A stretch of DNA of 49,442 nucleotides. It comes from a virus. The notes beneath the pieces are model-generated. The model was given only the letters and a program-made list of their open reading frames with translations. It made no database searches and had not been told where the DNA came from. Both the position numbers and the translations under genes were made by a program. Location: positions 1 through 49,442 of the IMG/VR virus record IMGVR_UViG_3300037247_000797; one strand, given 5' to 3'. Positions 37,451 to 45,154 of the stretch are shown piece after piece; position 1 is the stretch's first letter; every line of letters begins with the position of its first letter.

Positions 37451-38335
37451 CTACCTACCAGGTACCCTGGTGCTACTGGGCTTGACTCTAAACTCGGCTG
37501 GGTGGCGGACTAAGAAAGCAGCGCTGTTATTCATCGAGTCGTGATACACCTGGTTGAGGTGCGGATGGTCGCCCTGTGCGAAGAGGAAGCGGGCCGCATA
37601 GGCTGTGGCGCGCTCCACGATGAAGGACTCCATCTGGGCGTCCAGCGTATCGCTCCCCTGCGTGTAGACTGAGGGGCGCTTCTGGCCTACTATCTGAAGA
37701 GGAGTACCCCCCGTGAAGCTGAACAGCACAGAATCAAAGACTATCTGCGGCCGCGATCCCAAGGCTGCCGTGGTGGTGTTGGCCCCGCCAGTCTGTAGCT
37801 TCAGGCGCCAGTAGGCACGGGGGATGATGTAGTCGAAGGCTGTGTTCGAGTGGGGGCGCTCCACATCCGTTGCAGTGTCGTGGGTAGCGGCCGTTGTGCT
37901 GAAGTACCCCCGTGTCACCGTCAGGATGTCAGTGCTAGTGTCGACAGCCGTCACCAGCATGATTTCGCTGTCTACCTGGATGAGGTCGTTGACGGCAAAG
38001 ATGCTGGCGTCCACCACCTCCACATCGGTCTCTGTGGCGTCTAGGGCTTCAGCAGTGTTCGTCCCTGAGTCAACTGTGGCGGCATTGTCCGCAGTTGCAT
38101 CACCAATGCGGATCATCTGGATGAACGCAAACCGGGCCGGCACGTCGTACTCGAATTGGTTTTGGATCAGCTCAACGTTCTCGGCGTACTCCTGCGGGAG
38201 CAGCCAGCCAGAGTTGATCACGTCGCGTGCAGCACGATTGATGAAGACAAGGAGGGTCTCTTCCTTGATCTTATCGAGCATGGGGTCGCCGACGTTGTAT
38301 GCAATTTCCTCCCTGTGGACGTTTACAGTACTCAT
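37451..38335 (-). CDS. Adaptor-like tail/head completion protein, larger paralogue
   Basis: A 294-residue protein. Its start (KEETLLVFINRAARDVINSGWLLP) and its end (MESFIVERATAYAARFLFAQGDH ... RVPGR) are shared with the 208-residue neighbour at 38338, so the two are paralogues. Residues about 90-162 are an insertion: a beta module (VVDASIFAVNDLIQVDSEIM ... TVTRGYFSTTAATHD) also found in the nozzle-like and capsid proteins. Such proteins join portal and tail in short-tailed phages. It follows the smaller copy by 2 bases. Confidence 0.65.
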   Translation of the reverse strand: MSTVNVHREEIAYNVGDPMLDKIKEETLLVFINRAARDVINSGWLLPQEYAENVELIQNQFEYDVPARFAFIQMIRIGDATADNAATVDSGTNTAEALDATETDVEVVDASIFAVNDLIQVDSEIMLVTAVDTSTDILTVTRGYFSTTAATHDTATDVERPHSNTAFDYIIPRAYWRLKLQTGGANTTTAALGSRPQIVFDSVLFSFTGGTPLQIVGQKRPSVYTQGSDTLDAQMESFIVERATAYAARFLFAQGDHPHLNQVYHDSMNNSAAFLVRHPAEFRVKPSSTRVPGR

Positions 38336-38337
38336 AT

Positions 38338-38958
38338 CTACCGCCCCGGGACAACCCGAGAGTACCTCTTGGGCCTGAAGAGCTCTGCTTGCTGCGCGAG
38401 CATCAGCTCGCTGGTCTGGAAGGCGCTCTCCTCGAGAGCCGCCATAGATTGTGCATGAGGCCCGCTTTGCCGTGCCATATTGCGGGCGGCGTAGGCCGTA
38501 GACCTCTCCCGAATGAAGGACTCCATACCGGTGTCGATGTTATCTGTGCCGGCGCTATACTCCGAGGTAGGCCGTGTCTGCCCCTTGATCCTCAAATCAA
38601 TAGTGGCGACTATGGTGAAGGACTCCCTACTGAAGTGGATAGCGGGGCTGCCGGCGGCGTCCAGGACGATCTCCCACTGATGCCAGGGGATGAAGTCGTC
38701 ATAGACAGCCGTACCCGTCGTAGACTCCTGCCAGATTTCGTGAATGTAGGCGAGACCAGAAGGTACGTTATACTCGTAGTCACTAGCCGAAAGCGTAAGG
38801 CTCTCGTCCTGGATGTTGAGAAGCCACCCCTCATTGGCGGCGTCCCATGCGGCACTGTTGATAAAGGCTAGAAGTTGTGCTCGGCTGACTAGCTGGGATG
38901 CGGGGTCTTGGATGTGGTGAGCTAGCTCGCTACGGAGCTCATCAATTGTCAAGGGCAT
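38338..38958 (-). CDS. Adaptor-like tail/head completion protein, smaller paralogue
   Basis: A 206-residue protein from ATG 38958, with AAGGGTG 7 bases upstream; a TTG at 38964 is also in frame. It opens PLTIDELRSELAHHIQDPAS, followed by RAQLLAFINSAAWDAANEGWLL, and ends MESFIRERSTAYAARNMARQSG ... RVVPGR. The overall pattern, a helical N-terminus then a beta core and helices, fits phage adaptor (T7 gp11 or P22 gp4 type) proteins. It lies immediately before its larger copy in transcription order. Confidence 0.65.
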   Translation of the reverse strand: MPLTIDELRSELAHHIQDPASQLVSRAQLLAFINSAAWDAANEGWLLNIQDESLTLSASDYEYNVPSGLAYIHEIWQESTTGTAVYDDFIPWHQWEIVLDAAGSPAIHFSRESFTIVATIDLRIKGQTRPTSEYSAGTDNIDTGMESFIRERSTAYAARNMARQSGPHAQSMAALEESAFQTSELMLAQQAELFRPKRYSRVVPGR

Positions 38959-38970
38959 GAGCAAACACCC

Positions 38971-39384
38971 TTAATATGTCCAAACGAGCCAGATGTTGAC
39001 ATCGGCCCTGTTACTAGAGTCCAGAGGGGTACCCCCGCTCCCGTTTGCCGCTACGGTGACGGTGATGTGGTCGACAACATCCTCCTTAGCGAGGGAAATG
39101 ATGTCATCAGCCGCAGCATTCAGAGCGTAGGTAACAGAAGCTACGGGGCCGTCTGTCCCAGCATCCGTAATGAGCTTGTCGTAAGTAACGAGGGTAGAAC
39201 CCCGGTCGGGGGAGACTTCAACAGTCAGCACCCCCGACTCGGTTGTGTTGCCCTGAACATCATCGACTACGACATAGAGAGTGATGCGTGTTGGCGTGAC
39301 TCCGTTGAAGTCGTGGGAACCAGACGCAGACTCAGAGGTAGTATCAAACTGATTGCTTAGGAGGTGCTCGGTTCTGACTGGCAC
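38971..39384 (-). CDS. Putative virion protein
   Basis: A 137-residue beta-rich protein (ITLYVVVDDVQGNTTESGVL, LTVEVSPDRGSTLVTYDKLI, HITVTVAANGSGG, VNIWLVWTY). It has the look of a small capsid or connector accessory protein. It lies between the accessory gene at 39396 and the adaptor genes. No family recognised. Confidence 0.55.
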   Translation of the reverse strand: MPVRTEHLLSNQFDTTSESASGSHDFNGVTPTRITLYVVVDDVQGNTTESGVLTVEVSPDRGSTLVTYDKLITDAGTDGPVASVTYALNAAADDIISLAKEDVVDHITVTVAANGSGGTPLDSSNRADVNIWLVWTY

Positions 39385-39395
39385 GAGGTTACCTC

Positions 39396-39998
39396 CTACT
39401 GACTACCTGTAGCTTGTTCCCGCTCCGCACTTTCTCTGGTGAGACGCGCTGCCTCTACCGCCTGGCCACCCGCACTGTCAGGACTAGCAGCCTGCTCGCG
39501 CAGATCGCCTGCCCCATCTACAGGGAAGCTCTCGTCAGCGTCCATCTCAGTCGGGTCAAGGAGGCGCTCACGATTAGCCTTACGGGTCTGAAGGTTCTTG
39601 AGAGTAGCCCAGCCCTTGGTCATAGGACCGGTCTCGCGCCGGCAAATCTTCGAGTGGGCATCGCACCATTCAATGACCTTCTCATCGTCTGTGACGAGAA
39701 CGCCATTGACGAACTTCGCCCAGACATCGCCCTTACGGGTACGCATCCCGGGGGAGGTTGCCCCCTCTTGCCGCAGGTACTGAGGTTCGCCGGCTTCTAC
39801 GAGCTTTTCGTAGTTGGCGTACTCGTCGGCTGCAACGAATGCAATCAGCTTACTATCAGCCGCAGCCTCAATGGTCTCAGCGGCTAACGTCTCTGCCGCT
39901 GCCTGAGAACCAGGCTGGTGGTCGAGAGCAGCCTGCCGTTGGTCGGGTGTAACTTCGCCCGCTAGTGGGGCGCCACTGGCACCAATTGCTTGTCCCAT
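39396..39998 (-). CDS. Hypothetical structural or assembly protein
   Basis: A 200-residue protein from ATG 39998, chosen because AGGAGGAGAAGG lies just upstream; the frame is open to 40055. Ala/Glu-rich helical ends flank a central domain (IAFVAADEYANYEKLVEAGEP, MRTRKGDVWAKFVNGVLVTD, EWCDAHSKICRRE). The central stretch with the CDAHSKIC pair is compact, and the C-terminal quarter is disordered-looking. Possibly an assembly or virion protein with unknown role. Confidence 0.55.
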   Translation of the reverse strand: MGQAIGASGAPLAGEVTPDQRQAALDHQPGSQAAAETLAAETIEAAADSKLIAFVAADEYANYEKLVEAGEPQYLRQEGATSPGMRTRKGDVWAKFVNGVLVTDDEKVIEWCDAHSKICRRETGPMTKGWATLKNLQTRKANRERLLDPTEMDADESFPVDGAGDLREQAASPDSAGGQAVEAARLTRESAEREQATGSQ

Positions 39999-40030
39999 GT
40001 TGTCCTTCTCCTCCTCTACTACTTCACTCC

Positions 40031-40077
40031 AAAGAGGACGGCCGTGGAGGTGCATCGAGGAGACGACCGGCCTCTTT
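40031..40077 (-). other. Hairpin in the gap between two late genes
   Basis: AAAGAGG (40031-40037) pairs with CCTCTTT (40071-40077), with further partial pairing inside the loop. No U run follows in the leftward direction, so it is not a standard terminator. It may stabilise or attenuate the late mRNA. Confidence 0.3.
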
Positions 40078-40088
40078 GTGAGCGCACC

Positions 40089-40517
40089 TTAACTATGGCG
40101 TAGCACCCTGTACTCTACGATAAGGGCCGCGCCTTCCGACGCCGTTGTCGGAGTTGTAACAGTGAACTCGGCGTTCACCACGTCACCTGAGTCGAGAATT
40201 TGACTGCCCCGCCACACCTCATTGTAAATGAGGACGGTCGAAGTAGCGGCCAGCATGTCATAGGCCGCAGCGAGGTTCGCTACTGTATCGCTGTTGGAGT
40301 CGTCGATGAACTCAATGTCTACCGTAACGGCATTGTCGCCGTCAATCGGCAGCGTGTTTGCACGGAAGCCCACCGACAGAATCTCCATCTGCATGTTCGC
40401 CCCAGTAGGGCAGGCCAGCAGGCACGCCTCGGTAACGGTCGGGGATGTCTCAAGAGCCGCGTCGATAGGTACGACGAGGATGTGTACGTCACTTTGTGGT
40501 TCAAAGCCTCCTGGCAT
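40089..40517 (-). CDS. Virion protein, short member of a three-gene tandem family
   Basis: A 142-residue protein with VHILVVPIDAALETSPTV, TGANMQMEILSVGFRANTL, and the C-terminal WRGSQILDSGDVVNAEFTV ... GAALIVEYRVLRHS. These parts align with the starts and ends of the 257- and 262-residue neighbours, which have an extra repeat block between. It is likely a virion surface or decoration protein. A single copy of the helical block (NSDTVANLAAAYDML) remains. Confidence 0.6.
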   Translation of the reverse strand: MPGGFEPQSDVHILVVPIDAALETSPTVTEACLLACPTGANMQMEILSVGFRANTLPIDGDNAVTVDIEFIDDSNSDTVANLAAAYDMLAATSTVLIYNEVWRGSQILDSGDVVNAEFTVTTPTTASEGAALIVEYRVLRHS

Positions 40518-40525
40518 AGTTCCTC

Positions 40526-41299
40526 CTAGCTCCGCCTGAGCACTCGGTACTCAACGAGAGCGGCGTAACCTTCTTTGTCTGTACCCGCAGTGTTGGTGAT
40601 CTCCAGGTTGAGAGCATCGCCTTGGTCAAGGATAAGAGCCCCGTTCCAAAGGGAGAAATACCCCTCAATGCCCTGGTTGACCAAGTTTGCGGCTGCGTGT
40701 AAGTACACCGTGGGGGTCAGGTCATCATGCAGGTTCTGCAAGACATCTGCTACTTCCTCAAGCGATGTGCTGTCAGCATCATACTCGCGGTCGGTTGCGG
40801 TGTTCGAGAACACTACGTCAACAATCCGCTGGTCTTTAACGTCGTTGACGAGCTGGCCAACCTGGTCAGCTACCACGGCAATAGTGCCCGCGTTCGAGTC
40901 CTGCGACAGGTCGCGGGTCAAGTTGGTGATGGTATAGTCCGGTAGGGGTAAGCCGCGTGCCAAGTCTGCAATCAACGTACCCAGCACATCTGCTACTTCA
41001 GCAAGAGAAGTATCATCGCAGTCAAGCACCCGGGTGGGGACGACGTTGGTTACTATGAACGCGCCCGCCACGCCCCCTAGGCTGGTGCCAGTTACGAGGG
41101 CATCGCGCCACTCGGCCCGCGCCGTGAGAGCCCCAGTCCCCACTATGCGGCCGGTGATACCGATTGAAAGGACTTCGACCTGCGTGTTGTGTCCATGAGG
41201 GATACACATGAGGGCAAGCTCATCCTGCGAGTCAACCGAGAGCTGCCAATCAATTGGTACTGTTAGAAACTGGACTTGTTCCTGTGCGTCTCCAGGCAT
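40526..41299 (-). CDS. Virion protein with internal repeats, tandem paralogue 2
   Basis: A 257-residue protein: QEQVQFLTVPIDWQLSVDSQ at the start and ALILDQGDALNLEITNTAG ... YAALVEYRVLRRS at the end, as in its neighbours. Between lie three repeat units with the pattern D-x-D-(D/S)-T-S-L-x-E-V-A-D-V-L-x-x-L-x-x-D-L, e.g. DDTSLAEVADVLGTLIADL and DSTSLEEVADVLQNLHDDL. It is close to the gene at 41309. Probably a capsid-associated or fibre protein; no name assigned. Confidence 0.6.
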   Translation of the reverse strand: MPGDAQEQVQFLTVPIDWQLSVDSQDELALMCIPHGHNTQVEVLSIGITGRIVGTGALTARAEWRDALVTGTSLGGVAGAFIVTNVVPTRVLDCDDTSLAEVADVLGTLIADLARGLPLPDYTITNLTRDLSQDSNAGTIAVVADQVGQLVNDVKDQRIVDVVFSNTATDREYDADSTSLEEVADVLQNLHDDLTPTVYLHAAANLVNQGIEGYFSLWNGALILDQGDALNLEITNTAGTDKEGYAALVEYRVLRRS

Positions 41300-41308
41300 A
41301 GTCTTCTC

Positions 41309-42097
41309 CTAGCCTCCGCTGTGCCGCAGCACCTTGTACTCAACGATGGCAGCGTAACCTTCACCGTCCGTACTCGAGTCGGAGTTGGCGATCTCCAGGT
41401 TGAGGGTATCGCCCTGGTTCAGGATTTGGCTCCCCTCCCAGATGCTCACGTAACCCTCGATACCGGCGTTGACGAGGTTCACGGTGTCCGCTAGGTCAGC
41501 AGTCGGCGTCAGGTCTCGGTGCAACACTGAAATACAGTCTGCCAGCTCTGCATCAGTCGTACTGTCGGCGTCGATAACACGGTCAGTAGACGATTCTGTC
41601 TGCACCACGTTGACAATGCGCCCGTCAACGATGTCGTTGATGATTTGACCCACCTGATCGGCCAGCGTCGCCAGCGAGGCGTCGCCTTCGTTGTAGAGCA
41701 AGGCTCGAGTTAGGTTGGTGATGGTGTACGCCGGTAGCGGCAGACCTAGTTTCAAGTCTGCAACCAGCGTTCCCAGCACATCAGCAACTTCGGCTGTAGA
41801 GGTGCTGTCGCAGTCAAGCACTCGGTCAGGAGTGACGTTGGTGAACGTATAGGCCGCCATCGTAGTGGCCAGGCCATTCTGGGCGTCCCTCAAGGCGTCT
41901 CGCCACTCCAGGTCAACCGTGTGCGTGCCGGAGTCTACGAGTATTCGGTTGGTGTACCCTACCGAGAGGACTTCTAGCTGTACGTTCTTCCCATGAGGGA
42001 CAGCAAGTAGAGCCAGCTCATTTTGGGTGGTGACTGAAAGATGCCAGTCGAACGGGATGGTAAGAAGCTGTACTTGCTCCTGGGCGTTTGCAACCAT
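41309..42097 (-). CDS. Virion protein with internal repeats, tandem paralogue 3
   Basis: A 262-residue protein highly similar in plan to the 257-residue neighbour: QEQVQLLTIPFDWHLSVTTQ start, DSTSTAEVADVLGTLVADL and DSTTDAELADCISVLHRDL repeats, and GSQILNQGDTLNLEIANSD ... YAAIVEYKVLRHSGG end. It is the first of the three in transcription order. The gene is preceded by GGAAGGAAAAAGTAAC. The family's beta ends and helical repeat middle suggest a two-part surface protein. Confidence 0.6.
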   Translation of the reverse strand: MVANAQEQVQLLTIPFDWHLSVTTQNELALLAVPHGKNVQLEVLSVGYTNRILVDSGTHTVDLEWRDALRDAQNGLATTMAAYTFTNVTPDRVLDCDSTSTAEVADVLGTLVADLKLGLPLPAYTITNLTRALLYNEGDASLATLADQVGQIINDIVDGRIVNVVQTESSTDRVIDADSTTDAELADCISVLHRDLTPTADLADTVNLVNAGIEGYVSIWEGSQILNQGDTLNLEIANSDSSTDGEGYAAIVEYKVLRHSGG

Positions 42098-42127
42098 GTT
42101 ACTTTTTCCTTCCGAATGTCTTTATCA

Positions 42128-43417
42128 TTAGATGGCGCCGGCCGAACCGTCTGCGGCCGTAATGACCGCACCGTACGATAGAGGCTTCCATTCAAGCATG
42201 AATGTAAGCCCGCCGACATCAATGACATTGGTGGTGATTTCGTAACCAATGTCCTGTCCGTTCAGGACTCGTTCGAGGACGGCATTTCCGGGCGTCTCCA
42301 CCAAGGTGTCGGGTGTGGCGTCGTACCAGAACTCACCTATAGAGAGGAGTTCCTCCTGGGTCACGGCGATTATCTGATCCGTAGTGCCGGCGATACCGAA
42401 CTGAATAGCCGCATCCGTCTGCGTTAGGGTGGCGTCCACTATGATGACTATCTTGACATGCACGCGCCCCGTCACGGTGAAGACTTCATGCTCCGCAATG
42501 GTACTCTGACCATTGGAGCCGTCAAACGAAACCGATACGGACAGGCGCTCCCACTCACGGTCGACAATTCGATCAGAGGAGGCGGCCCCCCCTGAGTGGC
42601 GGTTGGGGCCGATAGCGGGGGTAACAAGACCGGAACCCACAACGGCGGTAACGACACCCCCCTCGCCTAGGAAATCGTTGTCATATACCGTGAGGTTAGT
42701 TACGGCAACTGCATCTGCATTGACAATGGCAACGTCAAAGACGTTGGTAGCGCCACCACAGAGGATGGTGTTTCTCCGAATGATGGGGCGGTCAACCACA
42801 CCCTCTAGGAGAACAAACTCGTCGGTACCATTAGCCGTCACCTCGGCAGTGCAGTCTTCAACAGTTGCAAGTTCACCGTTTGCTGTGATGGTAATGACGC
42901 CCAACTCATCGTTGACGCCAATATCGAGGTGGCATTTCGCCACAACAGCGTTCGCTGCGTCGATATTAATTGCCGCCGTCTGTGCGGCGGTCGCTTCGTT
43001 GAAACCGATGTTCTCGACCCGGCAGTTAGCTGCCCCAATATCAATACCGTCAATCGCAGCGTTGATAGTGAGGTAGGGGCGAAGAGTACCCTCGCCAATA
43101 CCGATGATGCTCACTCCAATCACATCAAGCGAGATTTGGGCGGTGAGCGTTTCGGAGTGGCCGGGCTGCACCAGAATGACATCACCCTGGCTTACCGTAC
43201 ACTTGTTGATGGCGGCGTCGATAGTCGCCAGAGGGAATCCCGGGTCTCGACCGTCGTTGACATCGCTGCCAGCCCCTGAGTCTACATAGAAGATGTCAGG
43301 GAGGTTGGCGCTATCACCCAACGGGGGGGAGATAGTCGACTGTGAATTCTGAACGAGGTTCAGGATTCGAAAGGCATGGTCGAGCGTTCGGTAGAGGATA
43401 CGGTCGTTTTTGCTCAT
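42128..43417 (-). CDS. Right-handed beta-helix virion protein
   Basis: A 429-residue protein. Residues about 40-270 follow a parallel beta-helix pattern: FYVDSGAGSDVNDGRDPGFPLATIDAAI, GDVILVQPGHSETLT, then ISLDVIGVSIIGIG and repeated N/D-rich strands (quoted in part). The C-terminal third is a beta domain (VHVKIVIIVDATLTQTDAAI) ending in FMLEWKPLSYG. It is probably a spike or surface protein, with the helix used for host contact. Its start shares the leader CTAGGAGTGAAGTAACATG with the capsid gene. Confidence 0.65.
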   Translation of the reverse strand: MSKNDRILYRTLDHAFRILNLVQNSQSTISPPLGDSANLPDIFYVDSGAGSDVNDGRDPGFPLATIDAAINKCTVSQGDVILVQPGHSETLTAQISLDVIGVSIIGIGEGTLRPYLTINAAIDGIDIGAANCRVENIGFNEATAAQTAAINIDAANAVVAKCHLDIGVNDELGVITITANGELATVEDCTAEVTANGTDEFVLLEGVVDRPIIRRNTILCGGATNVFDVAIVNADAVAVTNLTVYDNDFLGEGGVVTAVVGSGLVTPAIGPNRHSGGAASSDRIVDREWERLSVSVSFDGSNGQSTIAEHEVFTVTGRVHVKIVIIVDATLTQTDAAIQFGIAGTTDQIIAVTQEELLSIGEFWYDATPDTLVETPGNAVLERVLNGQDIGYEITTNVIDVGGLTFMLEWKPLSYGAVITAADGSAGAI

Positions 43418-43429
43418 GTTACTTCACTC

Positions 43430-43885
43430 CTAGTCCGTCACCGTGTACTCAACCGTGACGAAGAATCGTCCTGCGGTCAGAACAGCCGTAGCGACAGTCA
43501 TTCGTAGGCCCCGCTCGGTCGTTGTCTTGATATAACCGCTCTCAGTACCAGGCTCAGGGCCGGCCAGGTCAACCAAGCCTTGGGCGTTATACGGCGCCCC
43601 ATCGAAGTTGGCTGATGTCTGAATATCCGTCGTTGACTCAAAACCGAGGGCGATGGCTGCGGTACCAGCACCTGAACCGAGAGGTACCGTAATGACATCG
43701 ATCCAACAGTCTGAGATAACAGCGTTGTTTGGCAGGGTGGGGCCGTTCAAAAAGAACGTCGCTACCGGCCCCCCCTGCTTTTGAAAGTCGTACTCGAAGA
43801 CGGCCGTTTGTTTGGCTACACTCTTCCTCGCAATAAGCGGGGCAGAGGTGCTTTCCTCCTGTGCCGTTATCGGATTCTGACTCAC
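43430..43885 (-). CDS. Putative capsid decoration protein
   Basis: A 151-residue protein with a polar N-terminal arm and a beta-rich body: TAVFEYDFQKQGGPVATFFL, PNNAVISDCWIDVITVPLGS, ALGFESTTDIQTSANFDG, RFFVTVEYTVTD. Position directly after the major capsid gene and size fit a head decoration protein. No family name is certain. Confidence 0.6.
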   Translation of the reverse strand: MSQNPITAQEESTSAPLIARKSVAKQTAVFEYDFQKQGGPVATFFLNGPTLPNNAVISDCWIDVITVPLGSGAGTAAIALGFESTTDIQTSANFDGAPYNAQGLVDLAGPEPGTESGYIKTTTERGLRMTVATAVLTAGRFFVTVEYTVTD

Positions 43886-43912
43886 AGCCCTATACTCCCT
43901 CCTCGAGCCTCA

Positions 43913-45130
43913 CTATGTAGTGGTGCTCATTCCGAGGATGCGGGCCTCCGAACGCGGGCCAGAGTGGATCGCACTCATGTCCGCGTAGAATGCCTGCTGG
44001 ATGCGAGGGCCGGTCGAAGACGGCGGAAGCTGCCGGAGCTGAGGCCGGCCAAGTGTGCCATGATGGCCCATCCTGTGGTTCTCCCGACGAAGGATGTACA
44101 GCTCGTCCTGACGGACTGCTGTGTGCATCAAGATGTCTACGACACCGAAGTCAGTATTCAGACGGTCGACCACAACACCAGCGTCCGTGGTACCCGGGCC
44201 AAGTCGCTCGGCACCGGAGAAGAAGCTGGAGAGCTTCCTCTTCGCCCAGGCAGAGCAGATGATGGTCTTCGCCATCTTGTCGCCGCCTACAGCGTAGAAG
44301 AGAGCCTGAAGCAGGTCGTCGATGTCCGAACGGACAAGAGCCGCGTTGCTCAGGTCGGTGACCTGGGCGCCGTTGGCAGCCGTTACGTAGTCGAAGATTC
44401 CGCCCATCAGAGCCGGGATGGCCGAGGTGCCGACGAAGCGGTCACCGTGAACAAACTCCTGCTCCATCGCAACGAATTGCTCCGCTACGGTGTCCGCAGC
44501 CTGCTTGTCCAGGTCATTGCCCTGAAGACCGTACTGCTGTGTCTCGACCATGCGGAACGTGGCCTGCACGCCGACCGAGTGTACCTGCGAATAGTTGAAC
44601 GGCATGGTAGTCAGGCTGGTGGGCCGGAATACCCAGTTGTCGTTCTCATGCATGGAGAACCCGGCGACGAACACCTCATCAGTCGCTGCCCACGTAACCG
44701 AAGTTTCGTCGACGCGGCCAGTGATGTCGCGCATGATGGTCAACGTGTTGGCGTTGACGTGGCCCGTAACTCGCACGAACTCGTCGTTGTTACGGTTGAA
44801 GAGGACGGTACCCACGGGGAACCGATGGGCCGCACCGGTGACGGTCAGACTCTGACTGGCGTTAGCCGAACCAGCGGCTGACAGCGCCCCGATAGTCGGG
44901 CGACGGTTCCAAGGGTCGTCCTCAACCCACTCAATCTTGGAGTGGGTGTACTGAAACTGCTCTACTCCACCGGAGTACTTGAGCAGGTCAGTCGAACGCT
45001 CGCTCATGTTCACCAGAAGCGGTGCCACCCAGCGGACTCGCAATGACGTAGTACCGTCAAGCAAGAACTCTGCGGGGTAGCCGCCATCGGGCATACCTGC
45101 GACACGTGTGGTTTCAACTGTTCCTGGCAT
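43913..45130 (-). CDS. Major capsid protein (DUF5309/SU10-like, HK97 fold)
   Basis: A 405-residue protein. It has the features of the SU10-type capsid family: LRVRWVAPLLVNMSERSTDL, YTHSKIEWVEDD, an inserted beta module (LTVTGAAHRFPVGTVLFNRN ... TLTIMRDITG, about residues 92-140), then a helical HK97-type spine with EQFVAMEQEFVHG, and LFYAVGGDKMAKTIICSAWAKRK (in part) near residue 275. The product is probably cleaved or not; no protease gene was seen. The leader CTAGGAGTGAAGTAACATG gives a strong ribosome binding site. Confidence 0.85.
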   Translation of the reverse strand: MPGTVETTRVAGMPDGGYPAEFLLDGTTSLRVRWVAPLLVNMSERSTDLLKYSGGVEQFQYTHSKIEWVEDDPWNRRPTIGALSAAGSANASQSLTVTGAAHRFPVGTVLFNRNNDEFVRVTGHVNANTLTIMRDITGRVDETSVTWAATDEVFVAGFSMHENDNWVFRPTSLTTMPFNYSQVHSVGVQATFRMVETQQYGLQGNDLDKQAADTVAEQFVAMEQEFVHGDRFVGTSAIPALMGGIFDYVTAANGAQVTDLSNAALVRSDIDDLLQALFYAVGGDKMAKTIICSAWAKRKLSSFFSGAERLGPGTTDAGVVVDRLNTDFGVVDILMHTAVRQDELYILRRENHRMGHHGTLGRPQLRQLPPSSTGPRIQQAFYADMSAIHSGPRSEARILGMSTTT

Positions 45131-45154
45131 GTTACTTCACTCCTAGCTGGGACA

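Noticed and set aside
43781-44881. A 366-codon open frame on the plus strand opposite the capsid gene
   Set aside because: It lies antisense to a clear capsid protein, has Arg/His/Val-rich shadow composition and no ribosome binding site or family motif.
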